Of a DNA stretch of 64,000 nucleotides, positions 34,272 through 44,057 are shown in pieces (positions within the stretch are counted from its first letter, which is position 1; each line of letters starts with the position of its first letter). The DNA lies in NCBI RefSeq assembly GCF_029338275.1, contig NZ_CP119789.1:3100001-3164000 (forward strand), given 5' to 3'. Source of the DNA: Haloarcula ordinaria. Lineage in GTDB: Archaea; Halobacteriota; Halobacteria; Halobacteriales; Haloarculaceae. A program made the position numbers and the translations under genes. A model generated the notes under the pieces. It saw only the letters and a list, made by a program, of their open reading frames with translations. It was not told where the DNA came from and did no database searches.

Positions 34272-35333
34272 CTAGCGCTCTGTGAGTGCGTACACGTTTT
34301 CATCATTGCTCCCGAGATAGATTGTACCATCCTTCACCGCCGGTGAGGACCACACCTCATCACCCGTTTGGAACGACCACTGTTTGGTTCCATTCTCGGC
34401 GTCGATTGCGTACATGTTGCCGTCGCTACTCCCGACGTATACCGTGCTATCTGCCACTGTAGGTGAGGATTCAACCACGTCTTTCGTCTGGAAGGACCAC
34501 TGCTCCGTCCCGTTATCGGCGTTAATCGCGTACAGGTTGTCGTCAATGCATCCGACATAAACTCTGCCATCCTTCACCGCTGGTGAGGACCATACCTCAT
34601 CACCCGTTTGGAACGACCACTGTTTGGTTCCATTCTCGGCATCGATAGCGTACACGTTGGAATCCTTACTCCCGACGTAGACCGTGCCATCCACCACTGC
34701 CGGTCTAGACTGTATCTCACCATCCGTCCGATAGGACCACTTTTCAGTCCCGTTCTTGGCGTTTATCGCGTACAAGTTGGAGTCCTCACTTCCGATATAG
34801 ACGGTACTATCGACTACAGTCGGCGAAGAGTCCACCCAGTCGCCAGTTGGGAAGGACCACTGTTCGATCCCGTTTTCGGCGTTGATCGCGTACACGTTGG
34901 AATCCTGACTCCCAACATAGACTGTCTCATCTTTCACTACCGGCGAGGATTCAACTGGAGCACCCGTAGGAGAGGACCATTGTTCGATTCCATCTGCAGC
35001 GCTGATGGCATACACGTTGGTGTCGTAGCTCCCAACATAGACGGTTCCACCCACCACAGTCGGTGAGGATACCACCTCGGCGGTTGTCTGGAAGGACCAT
35101 CGTTGGATTCCATCCTTGTCGTCGATTGCGTATATCGTGGCGTCGTCGCTCCCAACGTAAACGCTGCCCCCCCTTACCGCCGGCGAAGAGACCACTGAAC
35201 CTTCCGTTTGGAAGGTCCATTTTTGAGATACGTCTCCGGTTATTGAGTCTACTGGAGTCCCTCTCACACATCCGGCGATCGAAATGGTTGTCAGTGTTCC
35301 AAAAGAGGTGAGGAAGTCTCGACGTCTTGCCAT
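34272..35333 (-). CDS. PQQ-type beta-propeller lipoprotein
   Basis: 353 residues from MARRRDFLTSFGTLTTISIA, then GC: Tat signal and lipobox. The mature protein consists of about eight 39-residue repeats with the pattern SPTVVDGTVYVGSxDxNVYAI and a Trp (QWSFQT), the PQQ-like/BamB blade. The repeats are so alike at DNA level that recent internal amplification is likely. It is exposed outside the membrane; PQQ binding itself is not implied. First of three minus-strand lipoproteins (34272-38362). Confidence 0.9.
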   Translation of the reverse strand: MARRRDFLTSFGTLTTISIAGCVRGTPVDSITGDVSQKWTFQTEGSVVSSPAVRGGSVYVGSDDATIYAIDDKDGIQRWSFQTTAEVVSSPTVVGGTVYVGSYDTNVYAISAADGIEQWSSPTGAPVESSPVVKDETVYVGSQDSNVYAINAENGIEQWSFPTGDWVDSSPTVVDSTVYIGSEDSNLYAINAKNGTEKWSYRTDGEIQSRPAVVDGTVYVGSKDSNVYAIDAENGTKQWSFQTGDEVWSSPAVKDGRVYVGCIDDNLYAINADNGTEQWSFQTKDVVESSPTVADSTVYVGSSDGNMYAIDAENGTKQWSFQTGDEVWSSPAVKDGTIYLGSNDENVYALTER

Positions 35334-35626
35334 TAATGACTCACTGAATCCGGCATCATTTAATTTTTTGCTAGTCAGCAAGTGGCTAAAATTTCTATCC
35401 AGAATGGGATCTGTGCCTAATGAATAGTGAGCATTTTGAGGTCAAAAACTATTCAGTCAGCAGCAGAAGCTAGATCTTCCGACAGTCAGAATGATGCCAC
35501 CGCACGTACGACGATCTGGCTGGCACAGTCTTGGTTCTCTTGGCGATGAGGCGCAGTAGACCGGTCAAACACGGCCCCGATGCCAAATTTCGAGAAACAA
35601 AAACATTTCCTAAATATCACATCTCA

Positions 35627-36936
35627 TCACGTCGGATTGAGAATCCAATCAGAAACCACACACACTGAGCCTGACAGAGTTACATCATGTCCCGAAAACG
35701 GGACCGGAGAATTCGGCATGGCGTCACTGTTTGTAAATTTATATGTGGTACCATATGATTCAGATGTCGCCCCCAGATATGGCCGTTCGTTTGAATAACC
35801 GACATCTGCCCACTCAAATAATTTCTTAATATATTCTTCCGAATCACTCCTGTCGTCGAATTTGATGCATAAGTAATTAATGTAGAATGTCCATTTGCGA
35901 TCCCCACTATACTCTGGTAAATTACTTTTTGCATACGCAACTGGGGGCGTATAACTTTCTAATGAAGGACTTGTCCAGCCATAGGCCTGATATGTATCTA
36001 CCGGAATCTCAGGACCCTGATCTAATTTCCATTCCTTGACGCCTGAAGTGGGGATTTTTGCTTTCGGATACACTGTCCTAACCGCCTCTTTCGCGGACGA
36101 GGCTGAAATGTCTGCTACCGTCTCCTCTAGCGTTACATTCCGTTCTGCATTGATCTTATGAACTGAGTTATTGGATTCATGTTCGCCGGCAAGACGAACA
36201 ATTGGTGGCCAGATATTCTCGAACTCAGACGATGTCATCGTTTCTCCAGTCCGAAGTTGTTCTTTAAGAGCTGCGACTGGGTCTTCGTAAGCATCCGGAT
36301 CTTTGATACCGGTCTGCAAATAGAGATTTCCGGAAACAGTGACTGCATAGTATGGTTCAATCCCAGAATCTCCTCCTACCTTGAGTGATATGATGAGCCA
36401 CGGATTGGGGCACTGATCAATCTCAAATTCTTCTACCAGATTTTCCGCAGGTAGAATCGACTTCATCAATTCGTATCGTTTTTTTGCAGCGTAGTTTGTT
36501 TCGTACTCCTCAAGGTGCTTGCGAGAAAACCAACCACCATCAGAGTCAATTTTATCAGTACTCATTAAGTCATTGATATTGAGGAAGGTGACTGGACGAA
36601 GCCGTTCTACAATAGTAGGGAGTTTATTGATAGAGCCGACATCTGCATCTGGGGCGTTCAGTTCGTCCACTTTGTTCGAGCCCCCACCTTGTATTTCCCA
36701 GCAACGTAGGGATAGTAGTTGTACGGGCGCAATGGGACGCTTTCAGTCGCCACTTTCGCCTCATCAATTGAGATTAGAGTCGGTGTATCCGTCGGTGTCG
36801 AGGTCACTGATTCGACCGCAACAGTTTCTGCGGGATTATCAGTATCCGCCGCCCTGGACGAAGAGTCTGCACATCCCGCTAGGGAGAGAATTCCACTCGT
36901 AGCGGCCGCTTTCAGGAAATGCCTCCGACCAATCAT
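35627..36936 (-). pseudogene. Lipoprotein, frameshifted at a run of five G
   Basis: The N-terminus MIGRRHFLKAAATSGILSLA, then GC, is a Tat lipobox signal (ATG 36936). The frame breaks at the CCCCC (minus-strand G5) at 36681-36685 after GKYKV. Another frame carries on with SNKVDELNAPDADVGSINKL and a C-terminal domain with GDRKWTFYINYLCIKFDD to 35627. About 435 residues if joined. Lower GC than the chromosomal genes. Function unknown. Confidence 0.75.
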
Positions 36937-37033
36937 ATTTTCTACCTTTCGAACGACATTTTTTATATTTTTCGAGAATCAATAATGCCGTGCAGTTGGA
37001 ACAGGATGACTGTGGTCGTAACTGGCCCATATC

Positions 37034-38362
37034 TCAGAGTTCGAAGACATAGGCTGCACCAGACTTTTCAACACCAGACGTATGCTCATCCCTCGATCCG
37101 ACAACCGCGTAACGTCCGTTCCCAGCGACACTCCCGTCGCTCATTCGATCAGCAGGATCGCCTCCTGCCGGAGCTAGTTTCCTCGTATATTCATACGAGC
37201 GATTATCTTCATGCAGGATATACGCCCCACCGCCTTTTTCGATCTCTTCGAAGGGATTACAAACCAAAGCTACTGCCCCGTCACTCGAGACGTCGATACT
37301 ATAGCCAAAGTTGTAGCTATGTTCTGGCTTGGGGCCAGGCACAACCTCTCGCTGGCTCCAGCTACGATCCTGGGTGAACACGTACACTGCCCCGATATTA
37401 TTCGAGTCGTCGATCATCATCTCACCCCCGACTAGTACTTTATCCCCAGAATGGGTTATAGCGATATCTCCTCCACCGAACATTCTGGGGTTTCCATCAA
37501 TATATGCCTCCTGAGACCATGTGCCCTCAGATTTTCTGAAAATATAGCCAGTGTCATACCACTTCCCACCTTTTCGATATGAGGAACGTTCTCGTACGGC
37601 AATCGTGGACCCATCTCCTGATATTTCTACCTTAGAAATGTACTGTCCACCGCTTTCCCGACTTGGTTCTAAAGTAGCCTCTTGAGACCAATCCCCGGAA
37701 TCAGTCCGCTGAAACACGTACAGACTTTCAATTCTCTCTTCCTCCCGATCGAGCGCACCCTCAAGGACCAGCGTATCACCGGATCCTGAGAGAGCGATCG
37801 AATACGAATAGGTCTGGAAAACAGTCTCCCTCTCCCACGATTGATTGGACTTGCGATAGATGTACACCGCGCCTTCTTTGGATGCGTTTTTAGGCGTACG
37901 TCCTGGCGCGGTTATGGCGATGGTTGACCCATCATCTGATATCTCGAGATCATCGCCCAAGCCGTCCTCTCTTTTCGGATTTGGTAGCGTAATTTTCTGG
38001 TCGTTCGACCAGGCCTTTTCCTCTCGATTGTAGATTTCTGCATAGCCCGTTTTAGGGACACCACCCACGGTACCCCTACCCGTCCCGACCACAATCTCGT
38101 CACCGTCGTTTGAGATGGCATTAGATTGGCCAAACATATCGTCCTCTCTCACATCAGATGGTTCGAGTTTCTGGGTCTCCTTAATCCGCTCCAAATCCGA
38201 AATAGCTCTCAGTGACTCGTTCTCTTCTCCCTCCGAAGTAGTCTCAATCGTACTCGGTTTTCCTTCCGAGGCGGTCGGATTCAGCGACGAACAGCCAGCC
38301 AATGAGACTGAGAGTCCAACGCCAGCTTTGAACAAAAACGATCGACGGTCATCTCGTGGCAT
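37034..38362 (-). CDS. FG-GAP-like repeat lipoprotein
   Basis: 442 residues from MPRDDRRSFLFKAGVGLSVS, then LAGC. The mature protein has beta-propeller FG-GAP-like repeats of the type FGxSxxISxDGxxxVVG: MFGQSNAISNDGDEIVVGTG, FGYSIDVSSDGAVALVCNP, GDDLEISDDGSTIAITAP, each followed by AYVFE/VYIYRKS. Such propellers serve in adhesion or as scaffolds. An ATG at 38365 is an equal alternative start. The IS end begins about 75 bp upstream. Confidence 0.88.
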   Translation of the reverse strand: MPRDDRRSFLFKAGVGLSVSLAGCSSLNPTASEGKPSTIETTSEGEENESLRAISDLERIKETQKLEPSDVREDDMFGQSNAISNDGDEIVVGTGRGTVGGVPKTGYAEIYNREEKAWSNDQKITLPNPKREDGLGDDLEISDDGSTIAITAPGRTPKNASKEGAVYIYRKSNQSWERETVFQTYSYSIALSGSGDTLVLEGALDREEERIESLYVFQRTDSGDWSQEATLEPSRESGGQYISKVEISGDGSTIAVRERSSYRKGGKWYDTGYIFRKSEGTWSQEAYIDGNPRMFGGGDIAITHSGDKVLVGGEMMIDDSNNIGAVYVFTQDRSWSQREVVPGPKPEHSYNFGYSIDVSSDGAVALVCNPFEEIEKGGGAYILHEDNRSYEYTRKLAPAGGDPADRMSDGSVAGNGRYAVVGSRDEHTSGVEKSGAAYVFEL

Positions 38363-38550
38363 CATTTCGAATTGTCTGGAAAGTAGTAAATATTCGCATT
38401 TCAAAAAGGTAACTATATCCTGAAAGTAACCATTTTGGCCCTGTTGAAATCCCATTGTATCGACACCTTTCTCGCTGAACAGTCGTTAAGTAGGTGAGGA
38501 AACCTAACAACAACACAAAATATTCACTCGCTATCCGGAATAGCGTACTC

Positions 38551-38655
38551 GTGAGTAGATTCAGTCCGGTTGTCTGGGGAAGCGCCCTTATTGCACTCGC
38601 TATTATCGTAATAGCTCTCTATCGGTTGTATAATAATAGACGAGTGCAGAGTTGA
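38551..38655 (+). CDS. Possible single-helix membrane microprotein
   Basis: 34 residues from a GTG at 38551: one hydrophobic helix (ALIALAIIVIALYRLY) with a basic C-terminus. An AT-rich AAAATATTC is about 32 bp upstream. It sits inside the left arm of the IS as delimited by its ends, so it could be a passenger or chance. Confidence 0.3.
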   Translation: MSRFSPVVWGSALIALAIIVIALYRLYNNRRVQS

Positions 38656-38685
38656 GGTGTATGATTAACTCTCCGCCTCCATTTG

Positions 38686-39507
38686 TCAGAGTGTCTTATT
38701 GATGTTATGAGTGAGACAACCGATTACGAGTTCACGGAACTGCTTCCACCAGAGTCGTGAGCGGACGAATGCGCCATATTTCCGTTTGAGGCGAGAGTTC
38801 ACCGTCTCGTTCTGACTACGTTGGCCGTAGAGGTCAGCATCCTGCCGAGCGTTCCACGCCTTGTGGAGCGGGGAAAACTCTCGGTGCTTGATGAGTGGAC
38901 GAACCCCGTCTTCACGGGCTAACGCACGAATTTTCTGGTCGTCGTATCCCTTGTCACCGAGGAGAACCGCTACTTCCCCGGTATTCCGCTTGATGAGCGA
39001 CGGCGCTATCTTCGAGTCGTGTTTTCGTGTCGTCGTTACGTGTACGTCGAGAATCGAGTTCGACCTTGTTTCCACGAGAAGCGTGACCTTCAACTGCTGA
39101 ATCGTCAACTTCGCTCGCTTCGTATAGTGTTTCGAGGCGTGACTCCGGTCGAACCCCGAGGCATCAATCCCGACGACACCGTTGGTCGGAAGGAGTGCAA
39201 CCGAGAGGTTGAGCAGGACGCGCCAAACCGCCATATCGAGGCGATTGAACGCCTTACACAACGTCGAGGTGGATGGGAGTTCCTCCAGTTCGATGGCCCT
39301 CCGAATCCGAGGCAGCTCGATGAGTTCGTCAAGCAGGGTTCGGTACGACGTATTCTTTCGCACCTTGAGACAGAGCAGGACGATGTGCTGGTGAAGTGTG
39401 TACCGCCGTTTCGAGAATTTCGAAGAGTAGCGGGCAAGAGCTCGCCGAGCCAAGTGATACGCCTGCTCAACGAATCGAAGCAACTGCGACTTTGGGAGGG
39501 CCTGCAT
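38686..39507 (-). CDS. IS5-family (ISH-type) transposase
   Basis: 273 residues. DDE motifs: VVGIDASGFDRSHASKHY, VLLGDKGYDDQKIRALA and QNETVNSRLKRKYGAFVRSR. The N-terminal domain is KSQLLRFVEQAYHLA... with a helical DNA-binding look. Intact frame. It is the full-length counterpart of the truncated gene at 31207-31752, about 90 percent identical over the shared part by eye. Confidence 0.92.
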   Translation of the reverse strand: MQALPKSQLLRFVEQAYHLARRALARYSSKFSKRRYTLHQHIVLLCLKVRKNTSYRTLLDELIELPRIRRAIELEELPSTSTLCKAFNRLDMAVWRVLLNLSVALLPTNGVVGIDASGFDRSHASKHYTKRAKLTIQQLKVTLLVETRSNSILDVHVTTTRKHDSKIAPSLIKRNTGEVAVLLGDKGYDDQKIRALAREDGVRPLIKHREFSPLHKAWNARQDADLYGQRSQNETVNSRLKRKYGAFVRSRLWWKQFRELVIGCLTHNINKTL

Positions 39508-39587
39508 TCGGTCACATTATTGCTCGACCCTGTAACTCTCTGAGGGTTTCAACAGAGCCGAACGTAATAAACAGAGTATCATGATGG

Positions 39588-39608
39588 ATACACCCTCTAT
39601 ATTCAGCA
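39588..39608. repeat. Solo ATACACCCTCTATATTCAGC element
   Basis: It matches ATACACCCTCTGTATTCAGC at 23397-23416 with one difference. It lies at the junction between the IS and the start of the MCM-led operon end. Confidence 0.5.
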
Positions 39609-39651
39609 AACCACTCTTATCAGATGATGAGAGTGTTATTGGCGCCTCGAC

Positions 39652-41477
39652 TTATGCGATGAGCCTCCCGTCAGGGGTGCGGTCAATCGTTTTTGCCGCC
39701 TCCATCCGTTCGATGAGGTCCGCCGCGTCGTCTGGCGCGAGCCCATCGGCCTCCTCGACGACCGCGTCGACGACGTCGTCCGGGTCGGCGCCGTAGCCGG
39801 CCCCTCGAACTTCAGCCCCTCGACGACCTCGGTCACGACGGCGGTCGGTGCGTCCGACGTGACGACCAGCACCCCATCGTCGTCAGTCTTGACCTCCACG
39901 TCCGGGCCAGGGTCGAGCCCCAGTTCGCGGAACGAGCGACTCTTCAGCCGTGTCGCACGCTCGGCGTCGACCATCTCGATCGTCTCGGAATGGCGGGCCT
40001 TCGCCGACGCTTCAGCGAGTCGCACGAGGTCCAGCAGCGAGCGTGGCGTCACTGGGATGGTCCGCTCTTCGTCTTCCTCGCGGGCGACCAAGCGCGTCTT
40101 CACGGCCACGTACCACTCGCGCAGCGCGTCTTTCACCGCGGCGCTCGCAAACGTAGGCGTGAGGTCGCGACACGCCTGCAGGTACGCTCGCAAGGCGTCG
40201 ATGCTCACCTCGCCGTCGACGTCCTCGAGGAGATCGTCGGGCACCGCCTGCCCGCGTGCTTGCCTCGTGGCAACATCACGGCCGTCGAGGATATGGCCTG
40301 CCAGTTCGTCGATTTCCTCGCGGTCCGTACGCTCCTCCAGAACCCACAGCAGGTCGAATCGATCCAGCAGCGGTGAGATGATCTTCGTCTGCTGGATCGG
40401 CGAGTCGTTCTCTCGGAAGTGGCCGTCCTCTGGGTTGGCCGCCGTGAGCATCGCAGTCTCGGCGTTCAGGACCGCGCGCTCACCAGCCTTCTCGATCGTG
40501 ACCTTTCCGGACTCCATCGCCTCCAAGAGCGCGTTCTGTTCCGACGAACCGGCACTGTCGAGTTCATCGATGAAGACGGCGCCACCGGAACACTTCGGGA
40601 TGGCGCCTGCCGTGACGGTCAGGTCGCGGTCGTCAAAGCCGTCTTTCGTCATCGCCGCTGTCAGGCCGGCCGCCGACGTGCCCTCGTTACCCGACGTCTT
40701 CTGACCACGTGGACTGAGCGCTGTCAGCGCTTCACCGAAGTCCGTCTTGCCTGTGCCCGGATCGCCCAACAAGAGCTGATGCACGAGGCCGCGGTGGTTC
40801 GTCCCTTCTGCATCGGGCGAGTTGCCACGAACCAACTGGAGGATGAGACCCTCCTTGATGTGCTCGTCCCCGTAGTGAGTCGGTGCGACCGAATCCACCA
40901 GCACGTCCATCGGATCGTGCATGTCGGCGAGTAGGTCGATGACGTCCTGGTGGGCGTCGCGGTTCACTTCCTGCATCGCCGACTCCTCGACGATGACGTC
41001 CTCAGCGTCGAGGATCTTCTCGCCGACTGTCGAGCCGTTCGGATGGATGGCTTTGTACGTCGCGACGACCGTGACGACCTCGCCAGATTCGACGCCCTGT
41101 CGAGCCAGCGCTTCCGTAAGATGGGCGTCGATCGTCTCAGTTCCTTCCTCGACACGCTCGGGAACGGGCTGCAGACGGAGCGCCTGATAGTCGACGTACT
41201 CACACTTCTCGCGCTGCAGCGTCCACGGAGCGCGCTGTTTGCCACATCCCTCACAGAACGCCGGTTGACGGATGCTCCCGAAGTTCTGAGCGACTCGCTT
41301 CTCGTTCTCACACTCGCGACAGCGGAAGACGGCCATCTCCAGTTTGGGATCAACCGACGAGCGCTGTCGAATCTGCCCACGCACGGCGATCGTGTCGCTG
41401 ACCGTCTCGGCGTAGTGCTCGCCGACGTGGAAGACGTCGACAGACTCCTCGAGGAACGCCATCGAGTCCGTACTCAT
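39652..41477 (-). pseudogene. MCM-type replicative helicase, C-terminal frameshift
   Basis: It starts MSTDSMAFLEESVDVF (ATG 41477, overlapping the upstream stop). The N-terminal domain has a zinc ribbon (CRECENEK and CEGCGKQR), then the AAA+ core: Walker A LLGDPGTGKTD, Walker B GGAVFIDELD, sensor 1 AMLTAANPEDG, arginine finger region SPLLDRFDLLWVLEE. About 560 residues are in frame. At the C/G run 39801-39804 a lost base diverts the frame; the correct frame ends DPDDVVDAVVEEADGLAPDD ... TPDGRLIA at 39652, a winged-helix-like tail. The helicase core may still work with the altered tail. Virus/plasmid-encoded MCMs are known in haloarchaea. Confidence 0.88.
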
Positions 41478-41797
41478 GTGACCACCCCGATGATACCGTC
41501 GACGAGCCCACCGACGACGTTCAACGCTGTATGGAAGTCGATGCCTGGGATGATGCCCGTCCAGAGCATCGCCAGCAACAGCACGGTCGAGATGAGGAGC
41601 GAGACGAGGCCGTGACGGGCGACCGTCCGCCCGATCGCCGCGGCGACGCCGAGGATGGCCTTGAGTTTGAAGCCCCACCAGAGCCACAAGCCTGCGGTCA
41701 TCAGCGTCCCGACGCCGATTCCCAGCGTCGCCAGCCCGAACTGACCGACAAGGAATTCGATGCCCATCCGGAGAAGATCGACGGGCGTCACGAGCAT
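41474..41797 (-). CDS. Small multi-pass membrane protein
   Basis: 107 residues, ATG 41797 after GAGGTGAGCC. Three hydrophobic segments (FGLATLGIGVGTLMTAGLWLWW, VSLLISTVLLLAMLW, LNVVGGLVDGIIGVV). The stop overlaps the MCM start (ATGA), so it belongs to the long membrane-protein operon. Confidence 0.7.
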   Translation of the reverse strand: MLVTPVDLLRMGIEFLVGQFGLATLGIGVGTLMTAGLWLWWGFKLKAILGVAAAIGRTVARHGLVSLLISTVLLLAMLWTGIIPGIDFHTALNVVGGLVDGIIGVVT

Positions 41798-41827
41798 CGC
41801 GGCTCACCTCTGACTCGTCGAAACGTT

Positions 41828-42091
41828 TCATTTTTTCGAGAGTTGTAGGCGGCCGCCAAGGCGCACTCGCTCGCGTCGCATAATGCGCTCGCCCCCACGG
41901 GGGTACTCATGTCCAGTCAAGAATTCCGCGCGCGCGAATTTTTCTGGTCGCGACCGCGAAACCGGCGCGGGGACCGTTCTCCGTCGGTCCGACCCCCTGG
42001 GTTCGTCTACGAAAACAGACAGTTCTTGAGCACTCCTCGAGGTCGGCGACGAGGATTGTGGTCTGCTGGGGTGGGTGGTCGGCCTGATCAC
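41828..42091 (-). CDS. Possible basic linker protein between NTPase and membrane gene
   Basis: 87 residues from a GTG that overlaps the NTPase stop (GTGA). Ser/Pro/Arg-rich, without hydrophobic core: SSSPTSRSAQELSVFVDEPR, then a basic end. The overlap arrangement argues for translation; the composition argues against it. The only candidate gene in this 250-bp stretch. Confidence 0.35.
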   Translation of the reverse strand: MIRPTTHPSRPQSSSPTSRSAQELSVFVDEPRGSDRRRTVPAPVSRSRPEKFARAEFLTGHEYPRGGERIMRRERVRLGGRLQLSKK

Positions 42092-43230
42092 GCCGACGCA
42101 CCCCCCGGAACTGCAGCTCGCTTCGAGTCCGTCTCTGAGAGATAGACCTTCAGGTCACCGTGGATCGGCTTCGAGATCTCCGGCCACGTGATCGGCGGCC
42201 AGGTGAACTCCTTCTCGGTGTAGAGAATCGCCTCGCCTGTGTCCAGGTCCGACGTGATGTCCTCTTCCATCGGCACGGACTCGAATCCCTTCGGCGATGA
42301 GCCGCCGTGAGGGTTCGCCGTCCCGTTCATCCCGACGCGCCATCGAATGCGGTCGGTCCAGAGGTTGTGCAGGTGCTTGTCCTTGTGGCCGAAGAACAGC
42401 CCGATGATGCCGTTCTTCCGGAAGTCCTCGACGGCCGTCCCTGCGAGCTGCACCTTCTGGAGCGTCGCGTACTGGTCCTTCGAGACACCCTCTCGAGCGA
42501 GCGATGCGACCTCGTCGCAGATCCACGTTGTCCAGTCGAACGGGCCGCGCTCGACGAGCGAGAGTGCCCAGCCGAACCACCAGTGATCGACCGGGTCGCC
42601 TTCCTGGAACTTGACGCCGTCGACGACCTTGTCACTCTCTTCGTAGACCCACTGGCAGCCCCGCATTTTCGGATCTGGGTAGACGACGTGGAACACGCCG
42701 TCTTGTAGGACGTTCAGATTCAGGTCCATAATGTCGCTGTAGTGCGTTACCTTCCGGACGACGTCCTCGAGCGGCACCTGCTTGCCCATCGAGTTACGGT
42801 TCCCGCCCTTCTTCACGACGTACGCGGTCGCGTCGTATCCCTTCGGGAGGCATACGTGCGCGACCGGTGCGTACGGGAGCCATTCCGAGCGCGAGCCCGT
42901 CGCCGCCCGCCAGACCACACGCGAGTTATTGACCTCCATGTCAATCTGGGCGGCGCGAAGAGCGAGCGTCGTCTTCCCGGAGTTCGGCGGTCCTGTCGCG
43001 AACCACTCGACGCCGCCACTCGGTTGGTTGCGGCCGCCGTCCCATGTGTGGTCCCAGAACGCCGGCACCAACCCTTCCGCGTCGAACTGGTCGGGATTGA
43101 ACTCCGGCATTCCGTGGATTCGACGAAGGTGCCGTCCGTCCGAGTGGTTTCGTGCGTCGTTCGTCCACTGCTCGCTGCCGTAGTGGGGCTCGATGAAGCC
43201 CAGTTCCTGCGGGTCGTGTAGATCAGACAT
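42088..43230 (-). CDS. P-loop NTPase of the membrane/spike module
   Basis: 380 residues from MSDLHDPQEL (ATG 43230; a GTG at 43236 overlaps the upstream stop). Walker A TGPPNSGKTTLAL (about residue 80), Walker B WTTWICDEVASLA, and a sensor-like IIGLFFGHKD. The single AAA/RecA-like domain resembles the HerA/Zot-like ATPases of pleomorphic and filamentous viruses, which drive assembly or packaging. No transmembrane segment. It lies between membrane proteins and MCM, as the motor of the module (inference). Confidence 0.8.
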   Translation of the reverse strand: MSDLHDPQELGFIEPHYGSEQWTNDARNHSDGRHLRRIHGMPEFNPDQFDAEGLVPAFWDHTWDGGRNQPSGGVEWFATGPPNSGKTTLALRAAQIDMEVNNSRVVWRAATGSRSEWLPYAPVAHVCLPKGYDATAYVVKKGGNRNSMGKQVPLEDVVRKVTHYSDIMDLNLNVLQDGVFHVVYPDPKMRGCQWVYEESDKVVDGVKFQEGDPVDHWWFGWALSLVERGPFDWTTWICDEVASLAREGVSKDQYATLQKVQLAGTAVEDFRKNGIIGLFFGHKDKHLHNLWTDRIRWRVGMNGTANPHGGSSPKGFESVPMEEDITSDLDTGEAILYTEKEFTWPPITWPEISKPIHGDLKVYLSETDSKRAAVPGGASA

Positions 43231-43232
43231 GG

Positions 43233-44057
43233 TCACATCGTCCTCGAGGGTTGACTCTCTGCGCCGTCGTCTTCGCGGTGTTCGTCAGCCTCACCGGCCC
43301 AGCGATCGACCGCCCGGTTGTACGAGGGGAGCAGATACGTCGCGGCCCACAGCTCCCGCTCGCGCTCGTACTTCTCAGCGTCCACCGTGAGGACCCGCTG
43401 GGCGACGGTGCTGTCGTGGATCTTCCAATCGAAGTCCGGCTCGACCATGTGCAACTCTCCGAGTGTCCCGTTGTCGAGGCGGGAGAGCCAGTCGTCGACG
43501 GCGGCCATGTCCTCGAAGCCATCCAGGAGTGACAACAGAAGGTCGCTCTGTTTCTGGTAAAGGTCGTCCAGCGCCGGCCGCATCGCGAAGTACTGCGTCT
43601 CGCTGGCGTCCTCGACACGCTCGCTCTTGTTGGTGTACTGCTGGGCGTTCTTCCGGAGGGTTCGGTACGCAGCACGGAACGCCGGCCGGATGTACTTCGC
43701 GGCCCACAGCCGGCGTTCCTGCTCGGCCGTGTGCTGATCGACAGGGTCTTCGCGCCACTCGCGACGGTTGGGGCTCGTGATGAGGATCGACAGTGGCACT
43801 GGTCGTGAACACACCTCAACGAACCAGCCGTCAGGCACGCGACCGAGCGACCAGAACTGCATCTGGTGCAAGGACACGATGAGATCCCGGCGGTCAGTGT
43901 ATCCCTCGATGGTCCAGCGCTGAAGCCACTGACGCTGATCCTCGTTCAGTTTGTCCAGCGCTGGCGTGATAGACACGTCTGTTCCCGCATTCGTCTCTCT
44001 CTCACGCACGCCGTCCAGGAGGCCGTCCAAGGACGACTGCCCCGAACCCGAAGCCAT
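43233..44057 (-). CDS. Hypothetical cytoplasmic protein of the module
   Basis: 274 residues, ATG 44057 overlapping the upstream stop (TGATG). Soluble, with long helices (RLWAAKYIRPAFRAAYRTLR and ELWAATYLLPSYNRAVDRWA), two similar WAAxYxxPxxxRAxxR segments near residues 117 and 240 that suggest an internal duplication. It precedes the NTPase directly. No family recognised. Confidence 0.7.
   Translation of the reverse strand: MASGSGQSSLDGLLDGVRERETNAGTDVSITPALDKLNEDQRQWLQRWTIEGYTDRRDLIVSLHQMQFWSLGRVPDGWFVEVCSRPVPLSILITSPNRREWREDPVDQHTAEQERRLWAAKYIRPAFRAAYRTLRKNAQQYTNKSERVEDASETQYFAMRPALDDLYQKQSDLLLSLLDGFEDMAAVDDWLSRLDNGTLGELHMVEPDFDWKIHDSTVAQRVLTVDAEKYERERELWAATYLLPSYNRAVDRWAGEADEHREDDGAESQPSRTM

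Larger units (their letters stand above)
38437..39559 (-). mobile_element. IS5-like insertion sequence, complete transposase
   Basis: Ends GGCCCTGTTGAAATCCC (left) and (reverse strand) GGCTCTGTTGAAACCC (right). No matching target duplication was seen, so one end may have recombined. About 250 bp separate the left end from the transposase, longer than usual, and contain a possible small membrane-protein frame. Confidence 0.75.

Noticed and set aside
34300..35200. Regular direct repeats of about 115-120 bp that could look like a CRISPR-like array
   Set aside because: They are blades of the PQQ-type propeller: each repeat is coding, in frame, and there are no unique spacers.
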